Assembly (NCBI RefSeq): GCF_020873895.1
Contig: NZ_JAHWGT010000004.1
Span: 62,001 to 126,000, forward strand
DNA: 64,000 nt
Reading direction: 5' to 3'
Source: Streptomyces sp. DH12
GTDB lineage: Bacteria; Actinomycetota; Actinomycetes; Streptomycetales; Streptomycetaceae
Part shown: positions 62,117 to 64,000 of the stretch, piece by piece
How the letters are laid out: each line of letters starts with the position of its first letter
Position numbering within the stretch: position 1 is the stretch's first letter
The notes under the pieces: model-generated
Told to the model about the DNA's origin: nothing
The model's database searches: none
What the model saw: the letters and a program-made list of their open reading frames with translations, nothing else
Made by a program: the position numbers and the translations under genes

Positions 62117-62574
62117 CTGCCCTGGCACCCCCTTCTGTCACGTCGGCTACCCCCGTCAGACTATCGAACTCATATTCGAAAACTGGGCCGAGGGCGCCAA
62201 CACCGCTCGTTCGAGTGACCCCACTCAAGGATTGGGTCGCGCTGCCGAGGGGAGATCTTCAGCGGGAGGCGGACCACTCGGGGAAAGAGGTCCGACGGGA
62301 TTGACCCTGGGAGCTCGGGGCTCCGGGTCAGCACAGGGGAGGTCGGGTCCCGGTGCCGCGAGGCACCGGGACCTTCCTCGTGAGCGGACGCGCGCTTCGA
62401 CGCGGACGGACGGCGCACCGCGCTGCTCCCTCCCCGGGCCGATCACCTGCCGCAGCCAGACTGGCACGCGCGGCGCCCGCGCGTCGGCCGTTCCCCGGAT
62501 CGGCCGGCTCCGCCCGCGCCGGAGCCGCCGGCGCGCGGAGGAAACCGGCCGGCAGAGGGGCCGCCCCCGCGGGG
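62117..62574. other. 458-bp gap between hydrolase and dmdR1
   Basis: Holds the dmdR1 terminator-type hairpin (62346-62373) and, near 62160-62200, an AT-rich stretch (CATATTCGAAAAC) likely to be the hydrolase promoter. Direct repeats of CACTC/ACTCAAGG near 62215-62230. No gene seen. Confidence 0.5.
62346..62373 (-). terminator. 12-bp perfect hairpin downstream of dmdR1
   Basis: GGTCCCGGTGCC-GCGA-GGCACCGGGACC with a stable tetraloop. It lies 202 bp past the dmdR1 stop and before the hydrolase promoter region, so it probably ends the dmdR1 transcript. Confidence 0.7.
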
Positions 62575-63267
62575 TCAGCGCTTGGCGACGAAGACGTGCG
62601 ACGCCACGTCGGCGTCCAGTTCGGCGGCCTCGCCGCTGCTGCCGACCAGCACCCCGCCGGGCGACTCGGTCACACTCACCACGGAGCCGGGCTGCACGCC
62701 CGCGCGCCGCAGCGTGTACATGAGCTGGGCGTCCGTCTGGATCGGCTCGCCGATCCGGCGCACCACCACGGTCTTGCCCTCGGCGCCGGCGTCCAGCTCG
62801 GAGAGGGAGACCATGTCCTCGTTGAGGTACGGGTCGCTCTCGCCCTTCTCGCCCAGCTCCTCCAGCCCCGGGATGGGGTTGCCGTACGGCGACTCCGTGG
62901 GGTGGCGCAGCAGTTCCAGGACGCGGCGCTCGACCGCCTCGCTCATCACGTGCTCCCAGCGGCACGCCTCGGCGTGGACCTGCTCCCACTCCAGGCCGAT
63001 CACGTCGACGAGGAGGCACTCGGCGAGCCGGTGCTTGCGCATCACGCGGGTCGCCAGCCGGCGGCCCTCCTCCGTCAGCTCGAGGTGGCGGTCGCCCGCC
63101 ACCGTCACCAGGCCGTCACGCTCCATCCTGGCGACCGTCTGGCTCACCGTCGGGCCGCTCTGGTCGAGCCGCTCGGCGATACGGGCGCGCATGGGCACCA
63201 CACCTTCCTCCTCAAGCTCGAGGATGGTGCGGAGATACATCTCCGTGGTGTCGATCAGTCCGGACAT
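62575..63267 (-). CDS. dmdR1: DmdR1/IdeR iron-dependent repressor (DtxR family)
   Basis: A 230-aa metal-sensing repressor. The winged helix (residues 1-75) contains MYLRTILELEEEGVVPMRARIAERLDQSGPTVSQTVARMERDGL; metal sites include HRLAECLLVDVIGLEWEQVHAEACRWEHVMSE (H79, C102, E105, H106 type ligands); a C-terminal SH3-like domain follows (about 150-230). With Fe2+ it binds iron boxes of siderophore genes. Place in the chromosome fits SCO4394 of S. coelicolor. ATG 63267. Confidence 0.95.
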   Translation of the reverse strand: MSGLIDTTEMYLRTILELEEEGVVPMRARIAERLDQSGPTVSQTVARMERDGLVTVAGDRHLELTEEGRRLATRVMRKHRLAECLLVDVIGLEWEQVHAEACRWEHVMSEAVERRVLELLRHPTESPYGNPIPGLEELGEKGESDPYLNEDMVSLSELDAGAEGKTVVVRRIGEPIQTDAQLMYTLRRAGVQPGSVVSVTESPGGVLVGSSGEAAELDADVASHVFVAKR

Positions 63268-63406
63268 ACGTGCCCCTCGGTGCGTGACATTCAACCTGCG
63301 CGGCCCCGTCTCCATTGTTGCCCATCCCGTCGGCAACCGTGCCGCCCCGGACGGGGCGGCGGCCCGACGCCGTATTGACACGGGAATGGTCCAGACCGCA
63401 CCGTGA
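62582..63406 (+). other. Antiparallel ORF over dmdR1 (adm-like)
   Basis: A 274-codon open frame (Ser/Arg-rich product) runs opposite dmdR1 across its whole length. In S. coelicolor an antiparallel gene, adm, overlapping dmdR1 has been described as affecting siderophore and antibiotic formation. Long antisense frames are common at this GC content, so only the published precedent gives it weight. Confidence 0.3.
63375..63404 (+). promoter_or_regulatory. Candidate promoter with DasR-like (dre) site before the SIS gene
   Basis: TTGACA at 63375-63380, then TGGTCCAGACCG at 63387-63398, close to the dre core TGGTCTAGACCA (10 of 12), and a weak -10 CACCGT at 63399-63404 after an 18-bp spacer. A repressor bound here would block the promoter. 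Confidence 0.5.
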
Positions 63407-63431
63407 TCCGCGACACGACGAGAGGAAGGCC

Positions 63432-64000
63432 ATGTCGATGGGCGACAGCACACTGGCCGGTCAGTTCTTCGACGCCGCGATCGGGCTGCTGCGGCGGGTC
63501 AGGGACGAGGAGTCCGGTCACATCGCCGCCGCGGGCGCCGCCGTCGCCGGGGCGGTCGCCTCGGGGGGCCGCCTCTTCGCCTTCGGGGCCGGGCACTCCT
63601 CGCTCGCCGCGCAGGACGTCGTCTACCGCGCGGGCGGCCTCGCGGTGATGAACCTGCTCGCCGTGCCGGGCGCCGTCGGCGTCGACGTCACGCCCGCCAC
63701 CCTCGGCTCGGCGCTGGAGCGCGTGGACGGGCTGGCCGCCGCGGTCCTCGACGCGTCCCCGGCCCGCGCGGGCGACGTGCTGTTCGTCGTCTCCCTGTCC
63801 GGGCGCAACGCCCTGCCCGTCGAGATGGCCTCGCACGCCCGCGCGCTGGGCCTGACGGTCGTCGGCGTCACCTCCGTGGCGTACGCGAAGGAGACGACGT
63901 CCCGGCACCGCTCGGGCACCTTCCTCAAGGACCACTGCGACGTGGTCCTCGACTCGAAGATCGCCGTCGGCGACGCCGAGCTGGCCCTGGAGGGCGTCGC
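63432..64000 (+). CDS. SIS-domain sugar-isomerase-like protein, cut by the right edge
   Basis: The first 189 codons of a phosphosugar-binding SIS protein: LFAFGAGHSSLAAQDVVYRAGGLAVMN holds the sugar-phosphate loop (GAGHSS) and VLFVVSLSGRNALPVEMASHARALGLTVVGVTS the second SIS block. ATG 63432 follows GAGGAAGG at 2-5 bp. Such proteins bind or isomerise amino-sugar phosphates such as GlcNAc-6-P derivatives. The 3' end is outside the window. Divergent from dmdR1. Confidence 0.9.
   Translation, partial: MSMGDSTLAGQFFDAAIGLLRRVRDEESGHIAAAGAAVAGAVASGGRLFAFGAGHSSLAAQDVVYRAGGLAVMNLLAVPGAVGVDVTPATLGSALERVDGLAAAVLDASPARAGDVLFVVSLSGRNALPVEMASHARALGLTVVGVTSVAYAKETTSRHRSGTFLKDHCDVVLDSKIAVGDAELALEGV

Overview
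The window is about 73% GC with strong G/C at third codon positions, GTG starts, TTA codons confined to a few genes, and a gene order typical of Streptomyces. No rRNA, tRNA or CRISPR array was seen. From about 17 kb rightward it looks like chromosomal core: fbiC, the afsR-afsS-...-afsK locus, purU, an SCO4402-family gene and dmdR1. This order resembles what I recall of the S. coelicolor SCO4393-SCO4430 region, read in reverse.

Left region (1-11.9 kb): an accessory biosynthetic locus. An isocyanide synthase of the PvcA/IsnA family (cut by the left edge) follows a P450, and both diverge from a 1019-aa SARP regulator. A second leftward operon encodes a P450, an FAD monooxygenase with a TTA (bldA) codon, a GT1 glycosyltransferase and an RmlC-like sugar epimerase joined in frame to a 3Fe-4S ferredoxin. 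Upstream of that operon lies a 29-bp site with StrR-operator geometry, and next to it a StrR-family regulator. Together these suggest a glycosylated, oxidised isonitrile product.

Middle-left (12-30 kb): a PadR-controlled four-gene operon with a DrrAB-type ABC exporter; an ECF sigma factor; the F420 pair fbiC and an LLM oxidoreductase; a lone CmlS-like flavin halogenase; and a group with an APC permease, a PLP dehydratase and a translationally coupled 2OG-Fe(II) oxygenase. Two non-coding palindromic elements (near 16.0 and 21.7 kb) share a core sequence.

Middle (30-38 kb): the global secondary-metabolism switch. AfsK (Ser/Thr kinase with PQQ repeats) phosphorylates AfsR, which activates afsS. 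AfsS here is 89 aa with five MDNHVPAPP repeats, and an 11-bp direct repeat precedes it in the place expected for the AfsR operator. Between afsS and afsK lies a membrane protein ending in eleven 15-bp (5-aa) His/Tyr/Asp repeats. Three DnaA-box-like 9-mers lie in two intergenic regions flanking this locus.

Right (38-64 kb): mostly conserved genes. They include TetR and VOC proteins, a PNPOx-like protein, a YUCCA-type FMO, an ADP-forming acyl-CoA synthetase-like protein, partner-switching regulators (HATPase, STAS), a sigma factor with its zinc-finger anti-sigma fusion, purU, a Pro/Gln-rich membrane protein with TQYL repeats, an ABC exporter with a collagen-like N-terminus, and dmdR1 with a long antiparallel ORF. 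The window closes inside a SIS-domain gene preceded by a DasR-like site. Functions are from family recognition by eye; nothing was searched against a database.
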